The notes under the pieces were generated by a model. It saw only the letters and a list, made by a program, of their open reading frames with translations. It searched no databases and had not been told where the DNA came from. The translations under genes were made by a program, and so were the position numbers. A stretch of DNA of 64,000 nucleotides from SBBG01 sp033717875 (lineage in GTDB: Bacteria; Pseudomonadota; Gammaproteobacteria; Ga0077554; Ga007554). The DNA lies in NCBI GenBank assembly GCA_033717875.1, contig JADDKJ010000013.1, forward strand, positions 1 to 64,000, in the 5' to 3' direction. Below are positions 53,750-64,000 of this stretch, piece after piece. Positions within the stretch are counted from its first letter, which is position 1, and each line of letters begins with the position of its first letter.

Positions 53750-54637
53750 TCAGGCGACTTCCATTCTTACACCCGACAACCGCACCCATTCCTCCCGTTC
53801 CGCCTGCGGCTCCATGACGAACCAGCGCCGGTAATGCCGGGCGACCTCTTCGGCCTGGCTGGCGAGTATGCCGGACAGGACGATGCCGCCGCCGGGGCGC
53901 ACTCGCTCGGCAAACAGCGGTGCGAGTTCGGCGAGGGGGCCAGCGAGAATGTTGGCGACGAGCAGGTCGGCGCACATTGCGGGCAGGTCTTTGGGCAGCA
54001 CCACGTTGACGATCTCGCTGACGCCATTTTTCTCCGCGTTGAGCATCGTCGCCTGCAACGCCTGCGGATCGTGATCGACCGCCCACACCCGCCGCGCGCC
54101 GAGTCTGGCGGCGGCCACGGCGAGGATGCCCGAGCCACAGCCATAGTCGATGACCTCGCCAGCGGCGAGGTCGTGCCGATCCAGCCATTCCAGACACAAC
54201 GCCGTCGTCGGATGTGTTCCGGTGCCGAACGCCAGCCCCGGATCAAGCATGACATTCACCGCCGCCGGATCGGGCGGCGTGCGCCAGCTTGGGCAGATCC
54301 ACAGCCGCTCGCCGAAACGCATCGGCTGAAAATTGTCCATCCAGGCGCGCTCCCAGTCCTTGTCTTCCAGCGGCGAGACACGGCAACCGGCCAACCCGGC
54401 CTGACCCAGCGCGCCGCGCAGATGATCGAGCACGGCCTCCACATCCACATCTGCCTCGAACAGGCCGACGACCTGCGTCTGCGTCCACAACGGCGTGGCG
54501 CCGGGCGGCGGCTCGTAGAGCGGCTGATCGGAGCCATCCTGAAAAGTCACGGCGCCGGCCCCCGCCTCGCTCAGCAGATCGCTGAGTTGCGGGGCGTTGC
54601 CGGGGGTGGCGTCGAGCTTGATTTGCAGCCAGGGCAT
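53750..54637 (-). CDS. prmA: Ribosomal protein L11 methyltransferase
   Basis: The start is set at ATG 54635-54637 (MPWLQIKLDATPG), giving 295 residues, the E. coli size; the longer frame is inside a repeat element. The N-terminal substrate domain is followed by the SAM motif IDYGCGSGILAVAA and later LLVANILAGPLAEL (NPPY-like region). It trimethylates ribosomal protein L11. A 178-base element sits between accC and this start, and its end lies 4 bases from ATG. Confidence 0.95.
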   Translation of the reverse strand: MPWLQIKLDATPGNAPQLSDLLSEAGAGAVTFQDGSDQPLYEPPPGATPLWTQTQVVGLFEADVDVEAVLDHLRGALGQAGLAGCRVSPLEDKDWERAWMDNFQPMRFGERLWICPSWRTPPDPAAVNVMLDPGLAFGTGTHPTTALCLEWLDRHDLAAGEVIDYGCGSGILAVAAARLGARRVWAVDHDPQALQATMLNAEKNGVSEIVNVVLPKDLPAMCADLLVANILAGPLAELAPLFAERVRPGGGIVLSGILASQAEEVARHYRRWFVMEPQAEREEWVRLSGVRMEVA

Positions 54638-54641
54638 ATAT

Positions 54642-54819
54642 CCTAAAAACCTCCGTTGGAACCTACTGCGAATGCCTAATACGCCGAATCTGCGCGAAAA
54701 AATCGCGAAATCTGTCCTCACCGTAGCGCATGGCCACGGCTGCGGAATATTTCGCAATTTTTTCATCCATCTTCAGCGCCTTAGTCATTCTCGCTACGGT
54801 TCCAACGGAGGTTTTTAGG
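54642..54819. repeat. 178-bp MITE-like element with 22-bp perfect inverted ends
   Basis: CCTAAAAACCTCCGTTGGAACC (54642-54663) is perfectly complementary to 54798-54819, and the similarity continues imperfectly for about 15 more bases. No transposase gene is inside. It fills the accC-prmA junction, 19 bases after the accC stop and 4 bases before the prmA start. Confidence 0.9.
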
Positions 54820-54838
54820 GTTATCAACGTGACACCAC

Positions 54839-56179
<1,341 letters not shown>

Positions 56180-56181
56180 GA

Positions 56182-56323
56182 AGGGCACCTCTAAAAATTC
56201 GATCAAGCCGCGAGGGCAAGGCGGAAATGGGCGAAAAAGCGGAGTGTACACGGAGTACATGAGCATTTTGAGCACATTTCCAACGCCGCCATCGCGGCTT
56301 CAGCGGATTTTTAGAGGCGCCCT
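56182..56323. repeat. 142-bp MITE in the accB-accC junction
   Basis: Ends AGGGCACCTCTAAAAATTCG and CGGATTTTTAGAGGCGCCCT are complementary with two mismatches. Its complement is closely similar over its whole length to the element at 60219-60372, so this copy is inverted relative to that one. It starts 3 bases upstream of the accC start codon and ends 16 bases before the accB stop. Confidence 0.92.
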
Positions 56324-56338
56324 GAAGGAAGTTCATTT

Positions 56339-56788
56339 TCATTCGATGATAAACAGCGGTTCGCCGTATTCGACCGGCTCGCCATTCTCCACCAGGATGG
56401 CGGTGACCACCCCGGCCTTGTCGGACTCGATCTGGTTGAGCATCTTCATGGCCTCGATGATGCACAGCACATCACCAACATTGACGCGGCCGCCGACCTC
56501 GACGAACGATTTGGCGCCCGGCGAAGGCGCGCGGTAGAAGGTGCCCACCATCGGAGAGGTAACGGCATGGCCTGAAGGGGGTTGTGCGGGGGCCTCGGCA
56601 ACCGATGCCGCCACGGCTGCGGCACCTACAGGAACGGGAGCGGATGCCGGGGCCTGCATCACCAGCGGCGCGGCGGACTGGCCGTAACGGCTGATGCGAA
56701 CAGACTCCTCCCCCTCGCGGATCTCGATCTCCGCCACTCCGGATTCTTCAAGCAATTCGATCAGTTTTTTGACTTTGCGTATATCCAT
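56339..56788 (-). CDS. accB: Biotin carboxyl carrier protein
   Basis: This 149-residue protein has an N-terminal helical part, an Ala/Pro linker (about 45-75) and a biotinyl domain. The biotinylation motif EAMKM is present, with the carrier lysine near residue 115. It carries carboxybiotin between AccC and the carboxyltransferase AccAD. It follows aroQ with a 31-base gap. Confidence 0.97.
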   Translation of the reverse strand: MDIRKVKKLIELLEESGVAEIEIREGEESVRISRYGQSAAPLVMQAPASAPVPVGAAAVAASVAEAPAQPPSGHAVTSPMVGTFYRAPSPGAKSFVEVGGRVNVGDVLCIIEAMKMLNQIESDKAGVVTAILVENGEPVEYGEPLFIIE

Positions 56789-56819
56789 AGTTGATCCAAA
56801 AAATATCTATATCCAAGGT

Positions 56820-57260
56820 TTAGTCGCCGAGCCGCGCCAGCGCGGCCTGCAAGGCAAGTTCGTAGCTCTGCGCGCCCAAACCGCTGATGACACCAACCGC
56901 GATATCGGAGAAATAGGAATGGCGGCGGAATGCCTCGCGCGCGTGCACATTCGACAAGTGCACTTCGATGAATGGTATGCCGACGGCGCTTAGCGCATCG
57001 CGCAACGCCACGCTGGTGTGTGTGAATGCGGCAGGATTGATGATGATGAACGCCACCGCCTCACCTTGGGCGGCATGCACCCGCTCCACCAGCGCGTGCT
57101 CGGCGTTGCTTTGAAAATTGACAAGGGCATGCCCTGCCGTCTGCGCGATCTGCTCCAGGCGCGCGTTGATCCCGGCCAGCGTCTCCCGGCCGTAGTGCTC
57201 GGGTTCGCGGGTTCCCAGCAGATTGAGATTGGGACCATGCAGGACGAGTATTTTCGCCAT
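56820..57260 (-). CDS. aroQ: Type II 3-dehydroquinate dehydratase
   Basis: This 146-residue protein has the normal size. LHGPNLNLLGTREPEHYG carries the catalytic Tyr and Arg, and IINPAAFTHTSVALRDAL and EVHLSNVHAREAFR (His) complete the site. It performs the third step of the shikimate pathway. aroQ-accB-accC-prmA is a common gammaproteobacterial order. Confidence 0.96.
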   Translation of the reverse strand: MAKILVLHGPNLNLLGTREPEHYGRETLAGINARLEQIAQTAGHALVNFQSNAEHALVERVHAAQGEAVAFIIINPAAFTHTSVALRDALSAVGIPFIEVHLSNVHAREAFRRHSYFSDIAVGVISGLGAQSYELALQAALARLGD

Positions 57261-57398
57261 TTTTATCTTGTATCCCTTCCACCCGAATCAGGCAAGGAGC
57301 CATTTTGCACGGCAAAAGATATTTTGTCCAGATCAGCGGAAATTGCCGAAAGTTCGGCGCAAATGCCGCCAATTTTGCTCAGGAATCAGTGGAAGCTG

Positions 57399-57968
57399 CT
57401 ACAGCAAGGGCTTAATGGTCTGTTCCGCCAGCGACCGCGACATCTCCCCCATCTGGCCGTAGACGACCCGGCCCTTGCGGTCGACGATCACGGTGTATGG
57501 CAATACGCCCATCGCATTGCCATACTGCTCGGCAATCACCATGGCATCGTCCTCTCCCACCAGAATCGGGTAGTTGATGCGCATTTTGGAGGATTTCAGG
57601 AATCCCTGAATGGCCTCCACGTCATCGAACGCCACGCCGACGAATTGCAACCCCTGCGGGCCGTATTTCTTCTGCAAGTCGATGAAAGCCGGCATCTCGC
57701 GCAGGCAAGGCGGACACCAGGTCGCCCAGAAATTGATCACCAGCACCTTGCCGTCCCAGCCTTTGATATTGCGTGACACACCGTCCATATCAGGCAAGGC
57801 GAAGAGCGGACGAACCGGATTGGACCCCTGTATGGCAGGCACCGGGCGCTTTTCCGCCGCCACAGCCTCGGGCGTCACCTCATCGAACACGCCATAGAGG
57901 TATTTGCTGCCCCAGGTGCCCAGCGCAAAAAGCAATGTCGCGCCCAATATCAATGCTGTCTTTTTCAC
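57399..57968 (-). CDS. TlpA-like periplasmic thioredoxin
   Basis: This 189-residue protein runs from GTG 57966-57968. A signal anchor (residues 4-22) precedes a TlpA/ResA-like domain with FWATWCPPCLREMP, active cysteines Cys85 and Cys88. It reduces or isomerises disulfides in the periplasm. The gene follows dsbD by 15 bases, so it is probably re-reduced by DsbD and may serve cytochrome c maturation. Confidence 0.92.
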   Translation of the reverse strand: MKKTALILGATLLFALGTWGSKYLYGVFDEVTPEAVAAEKRPVPAIQGSNPVRPLFALPDMDGVSRNIKGWDGKVLVINFWATWCPPCLREMPAFIDLQKKYGPQGLQFVGVAFDDVEAIQGFLKSSKMRINYPILVGEDDAMVIAEQYGNAMGVLPYTVIVDRKGRVVYGQMGEMSRSLAEQTIKPLL

Positions 57969-57983
57969 GTTCCGGCCTTATTC

Positions 57984-59855
57984 TCAAATAGCCAATGCCG
58001 CCGACAAATGGGCGCGAAACTCATCCGCTTCCAGAAATCCCATCAGACGGCGATCGCGGCGTTCCTGGCCATCGGCGCCGAAGAACAGGATCGAGGGTGG
58101 GCCGAATAGCCCGTACTGCTTGAGTAGGGCTTGATCCTCGGCATCATTGGCGGTGACATCCGCCTGCAACAACACCACATCCGCAAGCATCCGCCGCACG
58201 CCGCCATCGGCAAAGGTCTTTTTCTCCATTTCCTTACAGGACACGCACCAGTCGGCATAGAAATCGAGCATCACCGGCTTGCCGGAAGCCGCTGCCACCG
58301 CGATCTCGCGGTTCAGTCCCGCCAACCCCTTGACGGGCTTGAACGGCAAGGGACGCTCCGCCGCAGAGATACCCGCGGCGCCGCCGGTGAACTGCGTGCC
58401 GCGCAACGGCTGCAACACATCGCTGCCGCCGCCCGCCGCGCCGAACATCAGCAAGCCGCCGTAGATCAGCATCACCAGCCCCGTCCCCTTCCACAGCTTG
58501 CTCCAGCCGCTGGCCTCGAGAGGGAGCTTGGCCAGCGCGCCCATATAAACGGCCGAAATGATGAGCAGCACAGCCCACAGCACCATCGTCACCTGCGCCG
58601 GGATGATCCGCTCCAGCATCCAGATCGCCACCGCCAGCAGCATCACACCGAACACCGCCTTGATGGCGTTCATCCAATCGCCCGCCTTGGGCAGCAGCTT
58701 GCCCGCCGAAGCGCCGATCACCAGCAGCGGTATGCCCATCCCCAGGCTCAGCGCGAACAGCGCCGAGCCGCCCAGCACCGCGTCGCCCGACTGGCCGATA
58801 TAGATCAACGCCCCCGCCAGCGGCGCGGCGATGCATGGCCCGACGATCAACGCCGACAACAAGCCCATCACCGCCACCCCGGCATGGCTGCCGCCGCGCT
58901 GGTGGTTGCTCATCGTCGCCAGCTTGCCCTGCCAGCTCGCGGGAAGCTGCAAGTCGTAAAAGCCGAACATCGACAGCGCCAGCAGCACGAACACTGCGGC
59001 AAAACTGCCCAGGATCCAGGGATTCTGGAACACCGCCTGGAGATTGCCGCCGAACAACCCCGCCAAGACACCGGCCACGGTATAGGCCACCGCCATCGCC
59101 AACACGTAGGACAACGACAAGGTGAAGGCGCGGCGTGCGCCAACCCGCTCGCCCTGGCCCACGATGATGCTCGACAGGATGGGGATCATCGGGAACATGC
59201 AGGGCGTGAACGCCAGCAACAAGCCGACGCCGAAGAAACTGAGCAAGGTCAGCGCCGTGTTGCCACTCGCCAGCGAACGGGCATAACGATCCTGCTCGGG
59301 GAGACCGGCAGCGCCGGTGTCGGCCGCCGGAGCGAAGGCGGAAGCGCCGGCGGGCAAGGTCAGCGCGATCCGCCTGGTGATCGGCGGATAACAGAAACCG
59401 GCGTCGGCGCAACCCTGGTAGCGGGCCTCGAGCATGATATTGGCGGGCGTCGCCGCAGCGCGCGTCACGGGCAGGTTGATGACGACCTGGTCGTGATAAA
59501 CCTCCACCTGGCCGAAATTGGGGTCGCTCTTGAACTGCCCCTGCGGCGCGCTGAACTTGCCTAGACTGACGCCAGGCGCGTCTTTCAGATCGAAGCCGAA
59601 TTTATTCTTGTATAGATAATACCCTTCCGCGATATCCCAGCGCGCGCGCACCGTGCCGCCGTTGACGGCATCGACGGAAAGGACGAAGGCGCGGTCGGGC
59701 TCGAGGAATTTTTCGTCCGCTTTCTTCAAGCCAAGACGTTCGCCCAAGGAGGAAATCGCCCCCATGACGCCCGACGACACCGGCTCATCGGCATAACCCG
59801 ACGGCATGGTCAAGGCAGCGGCAAGAAGCCACATTATGGCGAACAGCCTATTCAC
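57984..59855 (-). CDS. dsbD: Thiol:disulfide interchange protein DsbD
   Basis: This 623-residue protein runs from GTG 59853-59855. A signal peptide (1-22) leads to the alpha domain with Cys149 and Cys155 (YQGCADAGFCYPP). Eight membrane helices with LLAFTPCMFP and VGPCIAAPLAGAL carry the central cysteine pair. A C-terminal thioredoxin domain follows (DWCVSCKEME). It moves electrons from cytoplasmic thioredoxin to periplasmic partners. The start overlaps the cutA stop (GTGA), and the TlpA-like gene follows. Confidence 0.95.
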   Translation of the reverse strand: MNRLFAIMWLLAAALTMPSGYADEPVSSGVMGAISSLGERLGLKKADEKFLEPDRAFVLSVDAVNGGTVRARWDIAEGYYLYKNKFGFDLKDAPGVSLGKFSAPQGQFKSDPNFGQVEVYHDQVVINLPVTRAAATPANIMLEARYQGCADAGFCYPPITRRIALTLPAGASAFAPAADTGAAGLPEQDRYARSLASGNTALTLLSFFGVGLLLAFTPCMFPMIPILSSIIVGQGERVGARRAFTLSLSYVLAMAVAYTVAGVLAGLFGGNLQAVFQNPWILGSFAAVFVLLALSMFGFYDLQLPASWQGKLATMSNHQRGGSHAGVAVMGLLSALIVGPCIAAPLAGALIYIGQSGDAVLGGSALFALSLGMGIPLLVIGASAGKLLPKAGDWMNAIKAVFGVMLLAVAIWMLERIIPAQVTMVLWAVLLIISAVYMGALAKLPLEASGWSKLWKGTGLVMLIYGGLLMFGAAGGGSDVLQPLRGTQFTGGAAGISAAERPLPFKPVKGLAGLNREIAVAAASGKPVMLDFYADWCVSCKEMEKKTFADGGVRRMLADVVLLQADVTANDAEDQALLKQYGLFGPPSILFFGADGQERRDRRLMGFLEADEFRAHLSAALAI

Positions 59856-60184
59856 ACTCTATCTCTCTCTTTCGCACCATCAATCCAGGTCAGATAGGCG
59901 TCCAGCCCGGCATCAATGGAGACAGCGATAATCTCGGGAAGTTCATAGGGATGCGTGGACATTATTGTCTGTTCGATCTCGGTATACGCCTCGACCCGCG
60001 ACTTGATCAGCAACAGATGCTCCTCGCCGCTCTCGCGCTTTCCTTTCCAGTAATAAATAGAGCGCATCGCGGGCAGGATGTTGACGCAGCCCGCCAGCCC
60101 CCGATCCACCAGGGCATTGGCCAGGGTTTCAGCACTTTCGGGAGTCGGGCAGGTGGTCAGAACGATGTGGTATTTTCCAGCCAT
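59852..60184 (-). CDS. cutA: Divalent-cation tolerance protein CutA
   Basis: The start is ATG 60182-60184 (MAGKYHIVLTTCPTPESAE), giving 110 residues; the longer frame is the complement of a MITE. CVNILPAMRSIYYWKGK and ELPEIIAVSIDAG are typical. CutA is a trimeric PII-like protein associated with copper tolerance; the mechanism is unclear. It leads the cutA-dsbD-tlpA unit, an arrangement also found in E. coli (cutA-dsbD). Confidence 0.94.
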   Translation of the reverse strand: MAGKYHIVLTTCPTPESAETLANALVDRGLAGCVNILPAMRSIYYWKGKRESGEEHLLLIKSRVEAYTEIEQTIMSTHPYELPEIIAVSIDAGLDAYLTWIDGAKERDRV

Positions 60185-60218
60185 TATAGAAAGATACCGT
60201 ATTCGGCCCAATGGATAA

Positions 60219-60372
60219 AGGGCGCTTCTATAAATTCGCTGAAGCCGCGAGGGCGGCGTTGGAAATGCGCTCAAAATGCGGGGCCGGGAAGCGGCAGACT
60301 CCGTGTACACTCCGCTTTTTCGCGCATTTCCGCCTTGCCCTCGCACCTTGATCGAATCTATAGAAGCGCCCT
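60219..60372. repeat. 154-bp MITE upstream of cutA and groES
   Basis: Ends AGGGCGCTTCTATAAATTCG and CGAATCTATAGAAGCGCCCT are complementary with one mismatch. The element shares the body CTGAAGCCGCGAGGGCGGCGTTGGAAATG (read as two blocks) with the complement of the accB-accC element. It lies between the divergent cutA and groES genes, 35 bases from the cutA start. Confidence 0.92.
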
Positions 60373-60400
60373 AAAGAACGAGATTTTTTGCAAAAACCCC

Positions 60401-60428
60401 TTGACTCGGAAATTTTGCCGACTATCAT
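60401..60428 (+). promoter_or_regulatory. Sigma-70 promoter of groESL
   Basis: TTGACT (60401-60406) and TATCAT (60423-60428) are spaced by 16 bases, and the CIRCE operator begins three bases after the -10 box. This is the standard HrcA-controlled layout. Confidence 0.8.
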
Positions 60429-60430
60429 TG

Positions 60431-60457
60431 TTAGCACTCGCCGACGGGGAGTGCTAA
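60431..60457. promoter_or_regulatory. CIRCE operator (HrcA binding site)
   Basis: TTAGCACTC-N9-GAGTGCTAA is a perfect CIRCE inverted repeat. HrcA binds it to repress groESL until heat shock, and GroEL itself is the folding sensor for HrcA. hrcA is not in the window. The last bases (CTAA) are also the first bases of a repeat element. Confidence 0.97.
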
Positions 60458-60597
60458 GGAAGCGCAGACTTAATCCCCCTCTCCCGTTGGGAGAGGGCCA
60501 GGGTGAGGGAAAAACATGAGGCAAGCCCTTGAATTCCCCCTCATCCCAGCCTTCTCCCTCGGGAGAAGGGGACTTACATAAATCCGCGCCTCCCTAA
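60454..60597. repeat. Interspersed repeat in the groESL leader
   Basis: It begins CTAAGGAAGCGCAGA and ends TCCGCGCCTCCCTAA. Inside are two palindromic blocks (CCCCTCTCCCGTTGGGAGAGG and TTCTCCCTCGGGAGAAGGGG) and GGGTGAGGG/CCCTCAT motifs, known from common proteobacterial repeats. It lengthens the groES 5' leader to about 240 bases. Confidence 0.7.
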
Positions 60598-60675
60598 AGT
60601 CCTCTTGATCGGTGTTCAACCTAGCGGCCGCGCACCCGCGCCGGCCCGTCAATTTCATTAAGGGAGCTGAAACGA

Positions 60676-60966
60676 ATGAACATCCGTCCTTTATACGATC
60701 GCGTCATTATCCGCCGCCTGGAAGAAGAGCGCAAATCCGCCGGCGGCATCGTCATCCCCGATAGCGCCACCGAGAAGCCCGTTCGCGGCGAAGTGGTCGC
60801 GGTGGGTAAGGGCAAGGCCCTGGACAACGGCGACCTGCGTCCGCTGGAAGTGAAAGTGGGCGACAAGGTGCTGTTCGGCAAGTATTCCGGCACTGAGGTG
60901 AAGGTCGAAGGCCAGGAACTGCTGGTCATGCGCGAAGAAGACATCATGGGCGTCATCGAAGGCTGA
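60676..60966 (+). CDS. groES: Co-chaperonin GroES
   Basis: This 96-residue protein has the normal size and motifs: MNIRPLYDRVIIRR at the start, the mobile loop near KSAGGIVIPDSATEKP, and DKVLFGKYSGTEVK. It caps GroEL. AAGGGAGCTG precedes ATG 60676. groEL follows after 59 bases. Confidence 0.98.
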   Translation: MNIRPLYDRVIIRRLEEERKSAGGIVIPDSATEKPVRGEVVAVGKGKALDNGDLRPLEVKVGDKVLFGKYSGTEVKVEGQELLVMREEDIMGVIEG

Positions 60967-61025
60967 TTCCGTCAGCCGACGTTTTACCGCTAACCGAATA
61001 ATCGAATTTTCAAGGAGCAATCATT

Positions 61026-62663
<1,638 letters not shown>

Positions 62664-62690
62664 GCCTGACTCGCTTCCATCTGTATCTGA

Positions 62691-62722
62691 AAAGCCCTGC
62701 CAGCGATGGCGGGGCTTTTTTT
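62691..62722 (+). terminator. Rho-independent terminator of groESL
   Basis: AAAAGCCCTGCCA-GCGA-TGGCGGGGCTTTTTTT has a 12-base stem with one wobble and a seven-T run. It lies 28 bases after the groEL stop. Confidence 0.92.
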
Positions 62723-62775
62723 CGCCCGCGGTTTTATACACTCTTTACAAGCTCTTGACCTTTGCAAATTTCATC

Positions 62776-62802
62776 TAAAGTTTTTGAACACACCACCGCT
62801 AA
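62776..62802 (+). promoter_or_regulatory. Probable sigma-28 (FliA) promoter of the chemoreceptor gene
   Basis: TAAAGTTT-N11-ACCGCTAA compares with the FliA consensus TAAAGTTT-N11-GCCGATAA: a perfect -35 element, exact spacing and two mismatches in the -10. It lies 51 bases before the start codon. Confidence 0.65.
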
Positions 62803-62852
62803 CGAATCTGTCGATATATTACTCGTCATTAGCGGCACAAAGCAGGTGATAT

Positions 62853-64000
62853 ATGCTGGAAAAGTGGTTGGCCAACATTGGTTGGCAGAAGAAGATTCTC
62901 GGTCTTTCCGGCATCTTTGTTTTGGGCATCACCGCCGTCGGACTGTTTGGCGGTTACACCATCTATCATCAGAACATTTCCATACAGACGGCGCTCAGCG
63001 AATCGCAGCAGCGTGTCGAGGCGGCGGCCAAGGCACAGGTCGCGATCCTTGCGATGGGCAGAGCCCAGGCGCAGATCATCGCTGCCCAGGAACCGACAGA
63101 CATCCGCCGAGCCGCCCTGTCGGCCATCAAGGCCACTTCGCTGCTGGATGAAAATATCCAAAATCTGGGCGCCACGCTGAAGGGCGAACCCGAGGTCGAA
63201 GAACTCGTCAAGCTGGTGGAAGGCATGAAACCCACGGCGCTTGAAATAATCAAAGCCGCGCGGGCAAACGACGACACCCTGGCGACGGAAAAGACCAAGG
63301 AAATGCTCGGCGCCATGAACCGTGTCGAGGAACTGTCGGGCAAGCTTGTCGAACAGGAGCGAAAAGCATTGACTGAGCGGATGGCGCAACAAATGTCAGA
63401 AGGCCATCGTGTCATCGTCATGCTGGGCGTCCTGGTGGGGATCGGCATCGTGCTGGGGCTCATCGTCAGCTTCTTCGCCGCGCGTCTCGTCACCCGGCCG
63501 TTGTCCTTGCTGGAGAACGCCATGGCGGCGCTGGCGGCGGGTGATCTGCGCAGCCGGCTTGCGAGCATGGGCAACGACGAGATCGGCAGAACGGTCAGCG
63601 CCATGTCGAAAACCGTGGATAAACTGCACGACATCATCGGCAAGATATACCAGGGCGCGGACCATCTGACGGGAAAAGCACAGGATGTCACCCATACCGC
63701 GGATCAAATTCATGGCGTTTCGACGACGCTGCACGGCAGCATCAAGGACATCAAGGACGACATCAGCACCGCGCTCGACAAAACCAGCCAGGCGGTAGCA
63801 CAATTGGAGCAGGTGGTGCAAAAGGCGCGGGGAACGTCGGAAAGCGCGCAGCAAAACGCCGCCCAGATCAGGGAAGCCGTGATCAGTTTCGAACGTTTCC
63901 AGCAAAGCATGGAAAACACCGCGGCGGGCACGCGCAACCTGGCCAGGGCGGCGGAAACTATCACCACCATCACCAAAACCATCCGCGACATCTCCGCCCA
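62853..64000 (+). CDS. Methyl-accepting chemotaxis protein, 3' end outside window
   Basis: It starts at ATG 62853 (MLEKWLANIGWQKKILG) with AGGTGAT upstream and is open to the end of the window (382 codons). A first membrane helix (about 15-37) and a periplasmic helical domain (about 40-185) are visible. A second helix (about 188-210) is followed by a HAMP domain (RLVTRPLSLLENAMAALAAGD) and the start of the coiled-coil signalling region. It lacks the conserved hairpin only because the window ends. The ligand is unknown. The FliA-type promoter fits motility control. Confidence 0.88.
   Translation, partial: MLEKWLANIGWQKKILGLSGIFVLGITAVGLFGGYTIYHQNISIQTALSESQQRVEAAAKAQVAILAMGRAQAQIIAAQEPTDIRRAALSAIKATSLLDENIQNLGATLKGEPEVEELVKLVEGMKPTALEIIKAARANDDTLATEKTKEMLGAMNRVEELSGKLVEQERKALTERMAQQMSEGHRVIVMLGVLVGIGIVLGLIVSFFAARLVTRPLSLLENAMAALAAGDLRSRLASMGNDEIGRTVSAMSKTVDKLHDIIGKIYQGADHLTGKAQDVTHTADQIHGVSTTLHGSIKDIKDDISTALDKTSQAVAQLEQVVQKARGTSESAQQNAAQIREAVISFERFQQSMENTAAGTRNLARAAETITTITKTIRDISA

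Noticed and set aside
54642..54819. Coding region in the 178-bp inverted-repeat element
   Set aside because: The frames run through the terminal repeats without a start signal. The structure is that of a non-coding MITE.
58131..59564. Open frame of 477 codons on the plus strand
   Set aside because: It is antisense to dsbD, with His/Gln/Arg-rich composition and no start signal.
60185..60346. N-terminal extension of cutA
   Set aside because: It is translation of the complement of a MITE (60219-60372). CutA homology begins at 60184.

Overview
The window reads as chromosomal DNA of a GC-rich, sulfur-oxidising gammaproteobacterium. The reasons are: a sulfide:quinone oxidoreductase whose three redox cysteines fall at nearly the Acidithiobacillus ferrooxidans spacing; a ubiquinone operon (ubiE-ubiJ-ubiB); hslVU; dusB-fis-purH; a TypA/BipA gene; and a groESL operon with a perfect CIRCE operator. 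Nearly everything is ordinary chromosomal housekeeping. I found no tRNA, rRNA, CRISPR array, phage or integrase gene.

Layout. 1-731: the right end of an ISL3-type insertion sequence interrupts a FadL-family outer-membrane protein gene. 0.8-17 kb (mostly minus strand): dtd, pip, typA, a fatty acid desaturase, argJ, an RND efflux permease with its adaptor, a divergent marR/gst pair with a clear operator, and purL. 17-28.6 kb (mostly plus): sqr with a palindromic operator, an EamA exporter, yajL, a DUF3592 protein, hslVU, a DUF971 protein, ubiE, a lipoprotein, ubiJ, ubiB, and a large delta-60-repeat lipoprotein. 28.6-33.4 kb: a TfoX-N protein, tag, a WYL regulator, two VOC proteins, lipA/lipB and yqaA. 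33.5-39 kb: a cNMP-cNMP-rhodanese fusion, a DUF2905 protein, a Dps-like ferritin, apaH, a LysR regulator divergent from a rhodanese, and an NDH-2-like flavoprotein. 39-57.3 kb: a purine/haem/fatty-acid cluster (hemF, tsaC, purD | purH, fis, dusB | DUF3426, prmA, accC, accB, aroQ), broken by accessory insertions. 57.4-64 kb: tlpA-like, dsbD, cutA, groES-groEL, and the start of a chemoreceptor that runs off the end.

The most distinctive region is 42.86-46.82 kb. An AT-richer island carries vsr, a C5-cytosine methyltransferase, a predicted nuclease and a ParB-like protein. It is flanked by two diverged (about 87% identical) direct copies of a 105-bp segment that holds the overlapping convergent 3' ends of yihY and sulP. 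Each outer gene keeps one copy, and the differences between copies are mostly synonymous in the yihY frame. This suggests the island arrived with a yihY end from another lineage. sulP is also frameshifted.

The second theme is small inverted-repeat elements (MITE- or REP-like). They lie in both junctions of accB-accC-prmA, in the groESL leader overlapping the CIRCE element, beside cutA, and next to sulP, yqaA, sqr, hslV and typA. Several supply part of a Shine-Dalgarno sequence or a stop codon to the adjacent gene.
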